64,000 bases of DNA, taken from NCBI GenBank assembly GCA_016708725.1, contig JADJFE010000004.1, positions 1 to 64,000 of the forward strand, in the 5' to 3' direction. The DNA comes from Candidatus Aalborgicola bjergmarkensis (GTDB lineage Bacteria > Pseudomonadota > Gammaproteobacteria > Burkholderiales > Burkholderiaceae_C). The translations under genes were made by a program, and so were the position numbers. The notes under the pieces were generated by a model. It was not told where the DNA came from. It worked only from the letters and a program-made list of their open reading frames with translations, and ran no database searches. Of the stretch, positions 24,307 through 32,942 are shown piece after piece (the stretch's first letter is position 1; each line of letters starts with the position of its first letter).

Positions 24307-24726
24307 TCAGAGCTTCAGGCCAATGAACTTGCTTGATGTCTTCCAAGGCACTTCAAACGCTGAAGCTTGCACCGAATTTGCCTGCCGGACAATTTCAGGC
24401 CACCAGAGCAGTAGCTGCGCCGTGCGTGGCCAGAAAGTATGGCTTTTGTGCCACGCCTTATTTAATACAAACACATTCAGCCCCTGGCGGCGAATCATTT
24501 CACGCTCAGCATTGCCTTTGCTTCTGAAAAAATCCGCAGATACTACGGCCCATCCACCCTCATCGCCCAATGCTTTGAGCCACTCAACATCAGCGGTACC
24601 GTGATGAAACTTATCTCGAAGAGCAACCACCTGGGTGAACGACTTGCCGTCGAACTGGTTGGCACTGAACGCATTCAGACCTTTAGCCCACACGGGCGGC
24701 AAATTGTGATCAAGTAAGAACTTCAA
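24307..24726 (-). CDS. PIN-like toxin of VapC45 type
   Basis: 139 aa, starting MKFLLDHNLPPVWAKGLNAF with the first catalytic acid, then VVSADFFRSKGNAEREMIRR and LNKAWHKSHTFWPRTAQLLL. This is the PIN-like family (VapC45/DUF5615-related) usually paired with a DUF433 antitoxin. It starts 4 nt inside the upstream antitoxin gene. Likely a ribonuclease toxin. Confidence 0.75.
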   Translation of the reverse strand: MKFLLDHNLPPVWAKGLNAFSANQFDGKSFTQVVALRDKFHHGTADVEWLKALGDEGGWAVVSADFFRSKGNAEREMIRRQGLNVFVLNKAWHKSHTFWPRTAQLLLWWPEIVRQANSVQASAFEVPWKTSSKFIGLKL

Positions 24727-25436
24727 GCCGCCAGCCGCAATTGCTCTTCAAACTGTACCGCCGCCTGCACCTTGCGAACTGGTATATCGAATATGCGGGC
24801 AACAATGTTGAGAGCTGCCTGGTCTGCGCCCTCAACCTTGAAATTTGAAAAAAGTGCTTCTGTCGGAACCCCGATTTCCGCTACAACAGGTTTTCCAAAT
24901 TGTTGCAGGGGGTCCAGCACGATGTTCCGACGACTCTTTCCTTCAGGGTACCAACGGCGCGCTGTGTCACCCTCGTATTCAATCCCACTGTACAGCGACG
25001 GTTTGATGATGTCGCTAAACACCAACTGGCGTTTGCGCAAATCAAGTAATTCTTTTTCCAAGCCATCACGCATCACGCGCATGAAAACAGTCTTGCCATC
25101 GGTACAAAATTTATGGGTGGTCATGGGGTAGTCCCCATAGACTTGTCTGGCCGTCTCCAGGCACCTACGAACTACCAAGAGCGGCAATCCGTGCCCTACG
25201 AACTCCCGAACGACACGCAGCTCAAGCAAATCCCGGAATCCAATGACCTTGTCTGCGAACGCATCAGTAGCGTATTCCGTCTTCCACAATGGAGCTGAAA
25301 AGTGCTGTTGCTTTTCGTGGTCCTTGTCAATGGTGGTGTAGCTGTAGCCATACAACCACCGAGTGATGGCCTTGGTAGGCACGCGAACTAGGCGTGCAGC
25401 TTCCGCTAGCGAGTAGAAACCGGTTCCCGAGTACAT
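24723..25436 (-). CDS. DUF433-type antitoxin (VapB45-like)
   Basis: 237 aa. The N-terminal HTH is FYSLAEAARLVRVPTKAITR followed by WLYGYSY. A DUF433-like region at about 145-235 ends with ALNIVARIFDIPVRKVQAAV QF. The middle segment, with GFRDLLELRVVREFVGHGLP, is typical of VapB45-like antitoxins. ATG at 25436, and coupled to the toxin by a 4-nt overlap. The pair is intact and stands inside a broken btuCD copy. Confidence 0.78.
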   Translation of the reverse strand: MYSGTGFYSLAEAARLVRVPTKAITRWLYGYSYTTIDKDHEKQQHFSAPLWKTEYATDAFADKVIGFRDLLELRVVREFVGHGLPLLVVRRCLETARQVYGDYPMTTHKFCTDGKTVFMRVMRDGLEKELLDLRKRQLVFSDIIKPSLYSGIEYEGDTARRWYPEGKSRRNIVLDPLQQFGKPVVAEIGVPTEALFSNFKVEGADQAALNIVARIFDIPVRKVQAAVQFEEQLRLAA

Positions 25437-25494
25437 GACACCCCCAAACAGCCCTCCCTCAGACTAGGGTCGGCAAACAATGGGGAAGTTTAAC

Positions 25495-25850
25495 AAAAAC
25501 ACCCTCGCACTGTTAATAGCAGGGCCAGTTGCCAACTCCCAGAGCGCACTCCGGTTGCCAGTGCCAGCACGGCAACCAGGGCGCGGCGCAGCTGTGTAAG
25601 CGGCAGCCATGCAGACCAGCCAGGCGGCAAACATGATGCTGCAGGCACTCCAGCCCACATAGCCGGTGCTGCCGAGCATGAAGGATTGCATGGGCTGCAG
25701 GAAGTCGGGCCGCGCCAGCATGATGAGTTCCTTGGCCGCACCCAGCACCACGCCGACAATCACACCGGCCAGCAAGAGCCGCAGGGTGTGTTGCACGCCT
25801 TTGGCCAGGAGCAATGTCAGCAATACGCCCGCCAAGCCCACAATCCCCGT
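25495..25850 (-). pseudogene. btuC fragment with internal deletion
   Basis: It matches the middle of btuC (AGVLLTLLLAKGVQHTLRLL and MLARPDFLQPMQSFMLGSTG), then jumps from the LVCMAA region to LRRALVAVLALATG, so about 75 bp present in the intact gene are missing. Both ends are lost. This is the upstream half of the same decayed btuCD copy as 23907-24305. Confidence 0.85.
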
Positions 25851-25926
25851 CCCCGAACCCTATACCATGCTGCTGGTTGGGTGCGGCCTCATCGGCTGCG
25901 CGGCGCGACGCCACCTGGGTTTTTGA
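25843..25926 (+). pseudogene. PEP-CTERM sorting tail fragment
   Basis: The plus-strand frame IPVPEPYTMLLVGCGLIGCA then ARRHLGF and stop has the canonical VPEP motif, hydrophobic helix and terminal arginines of PEP-CTERM exosortase substrates. The rest of the gene is gone, and the frame upstream is antisense to btuC. No exosortase gene is in the window. Confidence 0.6.
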
Positions 25927-26063
25927 TCTTTGGGTTTGGCCGATCAGCTAGCGGGCGCGCTGGCCCACGCCGACTGCGCTTACAGCGCCTACAGCACCTT
26001 GGCATTCGACTCCACGGACTCGGTATCAGGAATCTTGGCAATCGCCCCGATGAGGGTACCCGT

Positions 26064-26960
26064 TCATTTATCCACCGAGCAGGACTCCATCACCAAGCCA
26101 CGCAGCCACCGATGTGCCGGATCAGCATGAAAGCGCGGGTGCCATAGCAACGAAACTGTGAACTCAGGGGTTGTAAACGGGAGCGAAAAAGTATGCATTC
26201 CGGCACGAAGATTTCCGGTATGGCGCTCGGGGACGCTTGCAATAAGGTCGCAGGCTCTGGCCATTGCCACAGCCGTCGAAAAACCCCCAACGATGGCGGC
26301 AATTTCACGCTCCAGCCCAATCAGACTCAAAGCCTCGTCAATCGACTGCATTTCGAGACCCTTGCGCGAGATGCTAATGTGTCGGCCGGTGGCATATCGG
26401 GTGGGAGTGATCTCGCCCTGACTCAGAGGGTGCCCCAGTCGCACGACGCCTACGAAACGGTCTCGGAACAAAGCCTGGGCACGAATTTCCGGCCCCATCG
26501 TGCTCACTACAACGCCAGTCTCCAGATCGATAGTCCCTTCACGAAGCTGTGCGCTGTCTTTGTCCAGCTTCTGAACAAAGCGAAACAGTACGCCTGGAGC
26601 CGCCACGCCGACGCGGGCAATCAAGTCTGGTCCGAAATTCTCGGCAAAACCTTCGCTGGTTCGCAACGTAAAGGTCCGCACCAACTGCTTGAGATCAGGC
26701 GTCTTTGTAGGGCGCAGCACCGCCTGGGCCTCCTGCACAAGCTGGCTGACTTTTTCGCGCAGTTCAAGTGCGCGCGGCGTCGGCACCAACCTGCGGCCCG
26801 CCCTGACCAATAACGGATCGCCCGTTGTCTCTCGCAATCTGGCCAGGGCGCGACTCATCGCCGATGGGCTAAGGCGCAAGCGTTGTGCGGCACGCGTCAC
26901 ATTGCCCTCGGCGAGCAGCACATCCAGGGTAATGAGCAGATTGAGATCGGGTACGGACAT
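26064..26960 (-). CDS. LysR-family transcriptional regulator
   Basis: 298 aa. The N-terminal winged HTH is LLITLDVLLAEGNVTRAAQR then LRLSPSAMSRALARLRETTG. The effector domain at about 90-290 contains GTIDLETGVV and RFVGVVRLGHPL. It diverges from an MFS exporter gene across a 150-bp gap, a standard arrangement in which the regulator activates the transporter. The inducer cannot be predicted. Confidence 0.9.
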   Translation of the reverse strand: MSVPDLNLLITLDVLLAEGNVTRAAQRLRLSPSAMSRALARLRETTGDPLLVRAGRRLVPTPRALELREKVSQLVQEAQAVLRPTKTPDLKQLVRTFTLRTSEGFAENFGPDLIARVGVAAPGVLFRFVQKLDKDSAQLREGTIDLETGVVVSTMGPEIRAQALFRDRFVGVVRLGHPLSQGEITPTRYATGRHISISRKGLEMQSIDEALSLIGLEREIAAIVGGFSTAVAMARACDLIASVPERHTGNLRAGMHTFSLPFTTPEFTVSLLWHPRFHADPAHRWLRGLVMESCSVDK

Positions 26961-26977
26961 GTGCCAACCATAACGCA

Positions 26978-27002
26978 GTTTGATTGAGATATGGCGTCAA
27001 AC
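26978..27002. promoter_or_regulatory. LysR-type dyad in the divergent promoter
   Basis: GTTTGA (26978-26983) and TCAAAC (26997-27002) form a dyad with a 13-nt centre, close to the T-N11-A pattern of LysR sites. It lies 17 nt from the LysR start. Confidence 0.4.
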
Positions 27003-27110
27003 GCAAAAATAATGTGCGAATGGTGCGCCTTCCGCTATGTCAGCCAAAGACCTACGCTTGCATATCGGCTCTATTTCGGGAGTCGCTACCCTCAAAGGAC
27101 CTTAACCATC

Positions 27111-28535
27111 ATGACCACACAAGCCACCAGTGCGCAACTGCATCCGTCAGCCCAGTGGGCGCTCGCCAGTCTTTCGCTGTCCATGCTGTTGTCCTCGCTG
27201 GGCACCAGCATCGCCAATGTAGGCTTGCCAACGTTTGTACAGGCGTTTCATGCCCCGTTCCAGCGAGTTCAGTGGGTCGTCCTGGTGTACCTGCTCGCCA
27301 TCACGACCTTGATCGTCAGCGTCGGACGACTTGGTGACGTGATCGGGCGCCGACGTCTGATGTTGGGCGGAATTCTTCTGTTTACTGCGGCAAGCGTCTT
27401 ATGTGGAATCGCCCCCACGTTGTGGCTCCTGATTGCCGCCCGTGCTGTGCAAGGGCTAGGCGCGGCCATCATGATGGCGCTCACGATGGCGATGGTCGGT
27501 GAAGCTGTTACCAAGGCGAAGACCGGCAGCGCCATGGGGCTGCTCGGAACGATGTCCGCAGTTGGTACCGCACTCGGTCCAACACTCGGGGGCGTTCTGA
27601 TCGCCGGGTTCGGTTGGCCAGCGCTTTTCCTCATCAATGTTCCGCTGGGAGTCCTGACGCTTGTGCTGGCCTACCACTACTTGCCCCATGACCCCAAAGC
27701 GCCGAAGATGCATCGGGTCAATTTCGACGCGCTGGGCACACTGTTGCTCGCGCTGACGCTGGCTGCTTATGCTCTCGCCATGACGCTGGGGCACGGCAGC
27801 TTCGGTTCGCTCAACATGGCTTTATTATTGGCGGCTTTGGTGGGTGCCGGTCTGTTCTTGTTCGCCGAGTCGAGCGTAGCGTCCCCCTTGATCCGATTGG
27901 TCATGTTCAAAAATCCCACATTGAGCGCAGGCTTCGCCATGAGCATCCTTGTCACAACCGTGGTGATGGCGACGCTGGTGGTAGGCCCGTTCTATCTCAC
28001 AGGCGCACTTGCGTTAGACACAGCGCAGGTCGGACTTGTCATGTCGTCCGGTCCTGTGGTGGCTGCACTGGCGGGAGCACCTAGCGGGCGCCTTGTGGAC
28101 CGGTTTGGCGCCTCCCGAATGAGCATCGCCGGACTCGTTGGGATGGCAAGCGGCTCAACCCTGTTGCCCATCCTTGCGAGCGATTGGGGTGTGCCAGGTT
28201 ACATCACGCCGCTGGTGTTGATCACTGCTGGTTATGCGCTGTTCCAGGCCGCCAACAACACGGCTGTAATGACGAACAGCCAAGCAGACCAGCGCGGCGT
28301 CATATCCGGATTGCTCAACCTGTCGCGCAATCTCGGTCTCATCACTGGCGCATCACTGATGGGCACAGTGTTCGCGTTCGGCGCGGCGACGACCCAATGG
28401 TCGGTGCAGCCTGAGTCTGTTGTGGCCGGTATGCGGCTCACTTTCACTGTCGCTGCGGGCCTGATCATCATCGCCCTCGCCGTAGCGGCTGCAAGCCAGG
28501 CGATGGTGCGGCGCGCCACACCACCGAGCAGATAG
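27111..28535 (+). CDS. MFS drug-resistance transporter, DHA2-type (14 TM)
   Basis: 474 aa from the ATG at 27111, chosen over an upstream in-frame ATG because the first 40 residues of the longer frame lack transporter character and AAAGGACC precedes this start. Motif A is GRLGDVIGRRRLML, motif C is LGPTLGGVLI, and there are about fourteen hydrophobic segments. It is probably a proton-driven exporter of small toxic molecules, controlled by the divergent LysR gene. Confidence 0.9.
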   Translation: MTTQATSAQLHPSAQWALASLSLSMLLSSLGTSIANVGLPTFVQAFHAPFQRVQWVVLVYLLAITTLIVSVGRLGDVIGRRRLMLGGILLFTAASVLCGIAPTLWLLIAARAVQGLGAAIMMALTMAMVGEAVTKAKTGSAMGLLGTMSAVGTALGPTLGGVLIAGFGWPALFLINVPLGVLTLVLAYHYLPHDPKAPKMHRVNFDALGTLLLALTLAAYALAMTLGHGSFGSLNMALLLAALVGAGLFLFAESSVASPLIRLVMFKNPTLSAGFAMSILVTTVVMATLVVGPFYLTGALALDTAQVGLVMSSGPVVAALAGAPSGRLVDRFGASRMSIAGLVGMASGSTLLPILASDWGVPGYITPLVLITAGYALFQAANNTAVMTNSQADQRGVISGLLNLSRNLGLITGASLMGTVFAFGAATTQWSVQPESVVAGMRLTFTVAAGLIIIALAVAAASQAMVRRATPPSR

Positions 28536-28671
28536 CATCAGAACGCCTGCGCCTTAACATGACCGGGCGGCTGCTGGTGCCGTGCGGGTGGCATGACAGG
28601 TATCGATTCGGCCTATGCGCTCCATCACGGTGCAGCGGGCAATTGCGCGCGGTAGTTCCACTTTAGTGTTG

Positions 28672-28872
28672 CTAATCCAGCATCTCCTTGGCATCGGTCT
28701 GCTCGATCAGATCGCACCTGACGAAAGCGCGCATGATGCGTTTGCGCAAGGTAGCCTGCGCTTGAGCCACGGAAGTCGACTCGATTTCACTGGCCGGGTG
28801 AAAGATGACGCGCGGTGCTGCGGCTGTGACATCCGCTTCGCACACCGCCACCTCAAATACGCCATCAACCAC
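28672..28872 (-). pseudogene. IS91-like transposase fragment
   Basis: The minus-strand reading QAQATLRKRIMRAFVRCDLI then EQTDAKEML matches the conserved segment of IS91-type (Y2) transposases that precedes their GFS(V/L)DA motif. After MLD the frame breaks with stops. Upstream residues are also lost. The rest of the 28536-29066 gap shows only the AATAGCT-type repeat (28963-29030) and CATCAAG motifs. Confidence 0.5.
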
Positions 28873-28962
28873 GCAAACATGGAAATGAACATGCTAATGC
28901 TGTAGTTATATGCAGTATATTGTTGGGGTCTACAACTGTTCTCGTTTGGCAATTGCTCCAGG

Positions 28963-29066
28963 ATAACTCCCAAAAACATAGCTATCCCCGCTCACCACAC
29001 AAGCGCCAGAAGCCAAAACACCTTCAAACTCGCGCGCATCGAACATCAAGCATAGAGCATCAAGCA
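28963..29066. repeat. AATAGCT-type repeat and CATCAAG motif at the btuD 3' end
   Basis: ACATAGCTATCCCCGCTCAC, then ACACAAGCGCCAGAAGCCAA, then CATAGAGCATCAAGCATCAA, ending at the btuD stop. The same assembly precedes the btuD fragment at 23907 and follows hicB at 15962. Confidence 0.55.
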
Positions 29067-29834
29067 TCAAAGCCGTGGCAACACCACCCACTGCCCGGCC
29101 ACCGCATGAATGGACAGCCGCTTGTCGAACACCTGCTCGATGGCGGCGTGGGTCTCGCAAGCGTGGGCGGCGCCGTGGTGCAGTACGTGACCGCCCGCCA
29201 TGACGACTACGTCGTCGGCGTGCAGCGCCATGGATACCTCGTGCAGCACGCTCACCACGGTCGTGCCCTGCTGCACCAGCTTGCCTACGATACCCAGCCA
29301 GTCGGACTGGTGCGGCGGGTCCAGGTTGGCCAGGGGTTCGTCCATCAGCAGTACGGGTGCTTGCACGGCCAGGGCGCGTGCCAGCAGTACGCGCTGGCGC
29401 TCGCCGCTGGAGAGATGGCCCAGGGGTCGTGCGCGCCAGTCCCAGGCCTGGGTGGCGCGTAGCGCCCGCTCCACCGCGACAAGGTCGGTCGCGCTGGGGG
29501 AGGCCAGCCAGGGCTGGTGCGGCAGGCGGCCCAGCATGGCTACGTCCCAGACGCTCAAGTCGTCGGCGCTGGATTCGTTTTGGCCCAGCCAGGCCAGTTG
29601 CTGGGCACGGGTGCGGGCACTCAGGCTGTGCAGTGGCTGGCCCAGCAGTGTGACGGAGCCGCTGTGTGGCAGCAAACCGGCCAGAACCTTGAGCAGCGTG
29701 GACTTGCCCGCGCCGTTGGGGCCGACGATGCTGGTCCAGCCTCCGGCGGTGATTTGCAGGTCGATGCCGTGCAGAACCAGGGCATTTCCGAGGCTAGCCC
29801 TTATGGACTGTGCGAGGACAGCTATTTTTTTCAT
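29067..29834 (-). CDS. btuD: Cobalamin ABC transporter ATP-binding protein
   Basis: 255 aa from ATG 29834. Walker A is IVGPNGAGKSTLLK (about 38-51), the Q-loop lies near WLGQNES, the signature is LSSGERQRVLLARAL, Walker B is LLMDEPLANLD, and the H-loop is VVSVLHE. It powers vitamin B12 import with BtuC and BtuF. The start overlaps the btuC stop (ATGA). Residues about 4-17 (IAVLAQSIRASLGNA) are encoded by an AATAGCT-type repeat placed inside the gene's first codons. The longer frame reaching 30689 is antisense-like noise over btuC. Confidence 0.9.
   Translation of the reverse strand: MKKIAVLAQSIRASLGNALVLHGIDLQITAGGWTSIVGPNGAGKSTLLKVLAGLLPHSGSVTLLGQPLHSLSARTRAQQLAWLGQNESSADDLSVWDVAMLGRLPHQPWLASPSATDLVAVERALRATQAWDWRARPLGHLSSGERQRVLLARALAVQAPVLLMDEPLANLDPPHQSDWLGIVGKLVQQGTTVVSVLHEVSMALHADDVVVMAGGHVLHHGAAHACETHAAIEQVFDKRLSIHAVAGQWVVLPRL
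29781..29829. repeat. AATAGCTG-type repeat in frame within btuD
   Basis: GAGGCTAGCCCTTATGGACT, then GTGCGAGGACAGCTATTTTT. Near-identical copies occur at 1690-1735 and 58770-58817. The minus-strand reading is open and becomes part of the BtuD N-terminus. Confidence 0.6.
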
Positions 29835-30832
29835 AGAGCCCCTCGTACCACCCCTTGCCGGTGCATCAGCCACAGCAGATAGCCACCGCCCAGCAGCGCG
29901 GTCAGCACGCCCACGGGCAACTCCTGCGGGGCAACAACCCAGCGCGAGAGGATGTCGGCGGCCATGAGCAACACGCCGCCCATCAGGCTGCTCAGGAGAA
30001 TCAGGCGGGCATGGCTGGTTCTGACCACCGAGCGCACCAGATGCGGCGCGGCCAGGCCGACAAAAGCGACCAGGCCAGTTTGCGCTACCGCCGTTCCGGT
30101 TGCCAGTGCCAGCACGGCAACCAGGGCGCGGCGCAGTTGTGTAAGCGGCAGCCCCAGGCTGGCGGCGGTGGCTTCGCCCAGAACCAGGCCGTCGAGCGCG
30201 GGGCTCAAGGCCCAGGCGGCTGTCATGCAGACCAGCCAGGTAGCGAGCATGATGCTGCAGGCACTCCAGCCCACATAGCCGGTGCTGCCGAGCATGAAGG
30301 ACTGCATGGACTGCAGGAAGTCGGGCCGCGCCAGCATGATGAGTTCCTTGGCCGCACCCAGCACCACGCCCACAATCACACCGGCCAGCAAGAGGCGCAG
30401 GGTGTGCTGCACGCCTTTGGCCAGCAGCAATGTCAGCAATACGCCCGCTATGGCACCGGCAAAGGCGCCAAAGGTGACACCTAAGCGCAAGAGCCATTGC
30501 GTGGCGAAGGGCGAGACGCCAAACAGCACCAGACTGAGTGCCACGCCCAGCGACGCGCCCGAGGCACTGCCCAGCAGGTAAGGGTCGGCCAGCGGATTGC
30601 GAAAGAGTCCTTGGGCCACCGCGCCCGCCAGGCCCAGCAGGGCACCGGCCACCCAGGCGCCCAGGGTGCGCGGCAGGCGGATGTCGCACACGATCTGCCA
30701 GGCCACAGGATCGCTGGCCGCTTGCAGGACGTTCTCAAACCCGGTGCTGCCCACGCCAGCCCCCACGCCCGCAAAAGTGATCGCCAGCAACAGCAGCATG
30801 CGGGCAATGGCGTTGGCGCGGGGGTTCATCAT
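29831..30832 (-). CDS. btuC: Cobalamin ABC transporter permease
   Basis: About 333 aa FecCD-family permease with nine or ten hydrophobic segments (for example MLLLLAITFAGVGAGVGSTG and GALLGLAGAVAQGLFRNPLA) and the family motifs RNPLADPYLLG and LTQLRRALVAVLALATG. The ATG pair at 30832/30829 overlaps the btuF TGA. The frame reading back to 30955 runs through btuF and is not part of the protein. Two decayed copies occur elsewhere (1736-1860 and 25495-25850). Confidence 0.92.
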   Translation of the reverse strand: MMNPRANAIARMLLLLAITFAGVGAGVGSTGFENVLQAASDPVAWQIVCDIRLPRTLGAWVAGALLGLAGAVAQGLFRNPLADPYLLGSASGASLGVALSLVLFGVSPFATQWLLRLGVTFGAFAGAIAGVLLTLLLAKGVQHTLRLLLAGVIVGVVLGAAKELIMLARPDFLQSMQSFMLGSTGYVGWSACSIMLATWLVCMTAAWALSPALDGLVLGEATAASLGLPLTQLRRALVAVLALATGTAVAQTGLVAFVGLAAPHLVRSVVRTSHARLILLSSLMGGVLLMAADILSRWVVAPQELPVGVLTALLGGGYLLWLMHRQGVVRGAL

Positions 30833-31728
30833 AGTTGAGCTGGTGTATGGGTTGCCAGCTTGTCGGCGATGCAGCGCGCCATCAGCCGTGCGCCATCGGC
30901 CATGCGGGGGCCGGGGCGTGCGAGCATGTCGGTTTCGTCGCGGTTGAACAGGCACACGCGCTTGTCCCGCAGGGCGCGCATGCCGCTCCAGCCGGGGCGT
31001 TGCTCCATGTCGATGTAGTTGTAGTCGCCCACCATGATGAGGTCGGGGTTGGCGCGCACGACGAATTCGGGGTTGAGTTTGGGGAAGGGCCCCAGGCTGG
31101 CCGGAACGATATTTTGCACGCCCAGACGCGCCAGCGTTTCGCCAATAAAGGAGGCTTCGCTGGCGGCGTAGGGGCCGTTATTGACCTCGAAGTACACGCG
31201 CGCCGAATGTGCCGCCGTTGGCAAGGACCGGGCTGCAGCCGAGATGTCGGCGTCTATCGTGCGCCAGATGCGTTGCACGTCGTTCACGCCCAGCAGGATG
31301 CCCAATTTTTCCAGTACGCGGCGCACGTCGGCATGGGTTTTGGGCTCTAGTGCTACGACTTTCAGGCCCAGGGCCTGCAGGCGCTCACCGGCGCGCGAGC
31401 TGGTGGACATCAGCACCACGTCGGGCTTGAGGGCCACCACGGCTTCGATGCTGGGGTCCAGCCCGCCGCCGACTTGTGGCAAGGTGCGCACAGCAGCAGG
31501 AAAATTGGAGTAGCGATCCACCCCGACCAGGCGCTGGCATTGGCCCAGCGCACAGACCGTTTCGGTCAATGAGGGCAGCAGGCTGACGATGCGCTGCGGC
31601 GGCGCGCTCAGCAGGACGGTCACGCCACGGTCATCCGTCACCTGCAAGGCGTGTGCGGCGTTGCAAAGCCCCAAACCTACCAGACCCATCACCATCCACA
31701 GGGCCAGGGTGTATGACCACTCACGCAT
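30829..31728 (-). CDS. btuF: Cobalamin-binding periplasmic protein
   Basis: 299 aa. A signal peptide occupies about 1-27 (LALWMVMGLVGLGLCNAAHA). The type III binding-protein fold is shown by RIVSLLPSLTETVCALG, VGVDRYSNFP, LPQVGGGLDPSIEAVVALKP and DVVLMSTSS. It delivers corrinoids to BtuCD. The start overlaps the DUF1016 stop by 8 nt. Downstream it overlaps btuC. The three transport genes form the distal part of the cobS-led operon. Confidence 0.92.
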   Translation of the reverse strand: MREWSYTLALWMVMGLVGLGLCNAAHALQVTDDRGVTVLLSAPPQRIVSLLPSLTETVCALGQCQRLVGVDRYSNFPAAVRTLPQVGGGLDPSIEAVVALKPDVVLMSTSSRAGERLQALGLKVVALEPKTHADVRRVLEKLGILLGVNDVQRIWRTIDADISAAARSLPTAAHSARVYFEVNNGPYAASEASFIGETLARLGVQNIVPASLGPFPKLNPEFVVRANPDLIMVGDYNYIDMEQRPGWSGMRALRDKRVCLFNRDETDMLARPGPRMADGARLMARCIADKLATHTPAQL

Positions 31729-32869
31729 CCCCGCCCCCCAATTCCCCGCTCAATTCCGCCTCAATCTGCTCGATGGTGGGCAGGCTACCCGCCAATTCCT
31801 GCGGCAGTGCGCGGGTAAGCTGGGTTTCCCATTCGGCCACGCTGATAGGCTGGGTGCTGCCTGCCAACGCATACTCCACCAGCACACGATTCTTCTCACG
31901 CACCAGCAGCAGGCCCAGGGTGGGTTTGTCGTCGGGGTGCGCCAGCAGGCGGTTCACGGCGGTCATGTACATGCCAAGTTGGGCACCATCACCAGGTTCG
32001 AACTTGCGCGCCTTGAGTTCAATGACCACGTAGCAGCGCAATTTGAGGTGGTAGAAAAGCAGGTCGAGGTAAAAATCGTCATCGCCAATTTCCAGATGCA
32101 CTTGGCGGCCCACAAAAGCAAAGCCCTGGCCGAGTTCAAGCAGGAACTTCTGAATGTGGTCAATCAGGCCCTGCTCCAGTTGCTGCTCGCGGCGCGGGGC
32201 ATCGGTGCCCAGAAAGTCGAACAGGTAAGGGTCTTTGAAAACTTGTACCGCCATGTCGGATTCAGGCGGCGGCAGGGTGGTGGGGAAGTTGTTTTGTGCC
32301 TTACCGTGGCGCAGGTGGGCCTGGCCCTGAATTTGGAGACTTAGGATATTGCGCGACCAACCGTGCTCGATGGTCTTGGCGGCGTACCAGAGGCGTTCTT
32401 CGGTGGTGTTCAGTTTTTCCAGCAGGGTGAGGTTGTGGTACCAGGTCACTTGTGCAAGCGACGCTTGCACAACTTCCCGATCTGGCCAGGCTGCCGCAAA
32501 GGCGCGCATGTATTTGAGGTTGCGTGGCGAGAAGCCCTTCATGTCGGGGAATGCCTGGCGCAGGTCCGCCGCCAGCCGGTCGATCACCTTGGTGCCGTAG
32601 CCTTGCTCGGCTTGTTTGTGCAGGATGCGCTGGCCAATGTCCCAATACAACAAGACCATGACGCTGTTGCTGGCCAGCACCAGACGCAGGCGCTCGCCAT
32701 GGATGCGGCCTTTGATCTCGGCAAGCCAGGCGCCATAGTCGGCGGGCATGTCGCCAGCCGGTGCGGCTACCGGGAAACTAACGCTGCCGTCCACGCGGCC
32801 ACGCTGTTTGCGCGCTGAGGCCGCTGGTCGGGCAGGGTTTGAAGGGAGGTTTTTGGAGTCAGATTTCAT
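31721..32869 (-). CDS. DUF1016/YhcG-family nuclease-fold protein inside the cobalamin operon
   Basis: 382 aa, a second DUF1016 protein only distantly like the one in the hsd operon. The N-terminal domain (about 45-195) has VLLYWDIGQRIL and GFSPRNLKYMRAFAAAW. The C-terminal PDDEXK domain (about 205-360) has FKDPYLFDFLG, GFAFVGRQVHLEIGDDDFYL and YVVIELKARKFEPGD. It overlaps btuF by 8 nt and follows cobC by 73 nt, yet has no evident link to B12. It is a defence-type or unknown gene inserted in a metabolic operon. Confidence 0.85.
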   Translation of the reverse strand: MKSDSKNLPSNPARPAASARKQRGRVDGSVSFPVAAPAGDMPADYGAWLAEIKGRIHGERLRLVLASNSVMVLLYWDIGQRILHKQAEQGYGTKVIDRLAADLRQAFPDMKGFSPRNLKYMRAFAAAWPDREVVQASLAQVTWYHNLTLLEKLNTTEERLWYAAKTIEHGWSRNILSLQIQGQAHLRHGKAQNNFPTTLPPPESDMAVQVFKDPYLFDFLGTDAPRREQQLEQGLIDHIQKFLLELGQGFAFVGRQVHLEIGDDDFYLDLLFYHLKLRCYVVIELKARKFEPGDGAQLGMYMTAVNRLLAHPDDKPTLGLLLVREKNRVLVEYALAGSTQPISVAEWETQLTRALPQELAGSLPTIEQIEAELSGELGGGDA

Positions 32870-32942
32870 AACCCAACTTCGGCCTCTTGCAGTGTTGTTC
32901 TTCCGTGTTCATACGTCTTTTTGGCATTCCATTGCGGCGATG

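Noticed and set aside
29067..30689. 540-codon frame covering btuD plus part of btuC
   Set aside because: Only the part from 29834 matches BtuD. The upstream half is an alternate frame of btuC, whose true frame holds the FecCD motifs.
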